DNA from: Acytostelium subglobosum LB1
Lineage: Eukaryota > Evosea > Eumycetozoa > Acytosteliales > Acytosteliaceae
Direction: 5' to 3'
DNA length: 64,000 bases
NCBI RefSeq assembly: GCF_000787575.1
Contig: NW_012236523.1
Location: forward strand, 311,854-375,853
A model generated the notes under the pieces. It was given only the letters and a program-made list of their open reading frames with translations, was not told the DNA's origin and did not search any database. The number at the start of each line of letters is the position of its first letter. The first letter of the stretch is position 1. Below, piece after piece: positions 63,601 through 64,000 of the stretch. A program made the translations under genes and the position numbers.

Positions 63601-64000
63601 CTAAATCAACAACAGTTACAACTTACACTGGGTTGGTAGGATATAAAGCTGGAAGTGTAAAGTCACTTATTGTAAAGGATGTATACCGTGTCTGGTGTTC
63701 AGGGTACATTATGTTCCTATATTATTGGAATTGATTAGTCATTGGACAAGCTTTGAAACTCTCCATCTAGTGAATTATAGTATTTACAGATCTTGCATGA
63801 GTGGGTAGGATATTGATGGATTGAGATTGATCTGATATGATGGGTCTGTGAATGTTATTTTCTGAAGTCTGATCAATCTACAACGTTGTAGAAACTGCTC
63901 AGGTACATCAGAATCAATGGTAATATTGACAAATTCACTGTTTGATAAAGTTGATTGATTGATTGTTAAGTAATGGATTTCAATAATCTTTGATTGATCA
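60621..64000 (-). CDS. ComC-family receptor, copy D (N-terminus off the right end)
   Basis: The start lies beyond the window; the LRR part begins at the edge (for example VPEQFLQRCRLIRLQKITF). The remainder follows the family: PDCFFCAWSDMQSSFPPM, ITIRGKNLGYGQDI, TIG repeats, then the last exon, 61639-60621. That exon has CGTQSLCNGNGNCVAGQCQC, WTFKSNLNSLRVLLHKDGS, LIGINLPHCLQRC, DPDFSVLFDQANVLD, a TM (VITVVPIVGGIIFITLIAVL) and the tail KLHGRRLGDVVSHK. By these motifs copy D groups with copy A, not with B or C. The 3' end converges on AGMO, with a 147-base spacer. Confidence 0.8.

Overview
The window is nuclear DNA from a dictyostelid social amoeba, but not Dictyostelium discoideum itself. Evidence: near-intact relatives of dictyostelid genes (repB/XPB, psmB2, mitoferrin, an sgcA-type cyclase, ComC-type adhesion proteins); short GT-AG introns packed with tetranucleotide repeats; AT-rich spacers; polyN and polyQ runs written as AAC/CAA triplets; and coding DNA clearly richer in GC than D. 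discoideum. It is a scaffold with one 100-base gap of N (15364-15463). I see no rRNA, tRNA, CRISPR, virus-derived or transposon sequence. Many exon boundaries were set by eye from GT/AG dinucleotides and reading phase.

Region 1 (1-22.5 kb) is mostly housekeeping genes on alternating strands: a partial unknown gene, a CARMIL-like PH/LRR protein, proteasome beta-2 (psmB2), mitoferrin (mcfF), a BSD-domain protein, the TFIIH helicase XPB (repB), a TXNDC9/phosducin-like protein, a tricarboxylate-type mitochondrial carrier, an NAD-isocitrate dehydrogenase subunit, an IQ-motif protein and an ER P5A-type ATPase whose start codon appears to be split by an intron.

Region 2 (22.5-42 kb) holds signalling and trafficking genes: an sgcA/ADCY10-type cyclase with an ATPase module (its linker has a frame break in this assembly), a kelch protein, an ankyrin-type protein of a dictyostelid expansion, RABL3, YIF1 and NEDD8. 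It also holds an unusual protein that joins a ubiquitin-like N-terminus, a vWFA domain and a degenerate Ras-like GTPase ending in a CAAX box. This last gene is the most novel-looking item in the window.

Region 3 (42-64 kb) is an accessory region. A tandem pair of four-pass membrane proteins is followed by a minus-strand array of four ComC-family receptors (signal peptide, leucine-rich repeats, IPT/TIG, EGF-like, ComC supersandwich domain, TM, short basic tail). The last one runs off the right end. Judged by eye, the outer pair (A, D) and the inner pair (B, C) form two subfamilies, so the array is nested. An alkylglycerol monooxygenase gene lies between copies C and D on the other strand. ComC-type proteins are surface proteins used in cell-cell communication and cell-type proportioning in dictyostelids, so this array is a likely site of lineage-specific change in recognition.
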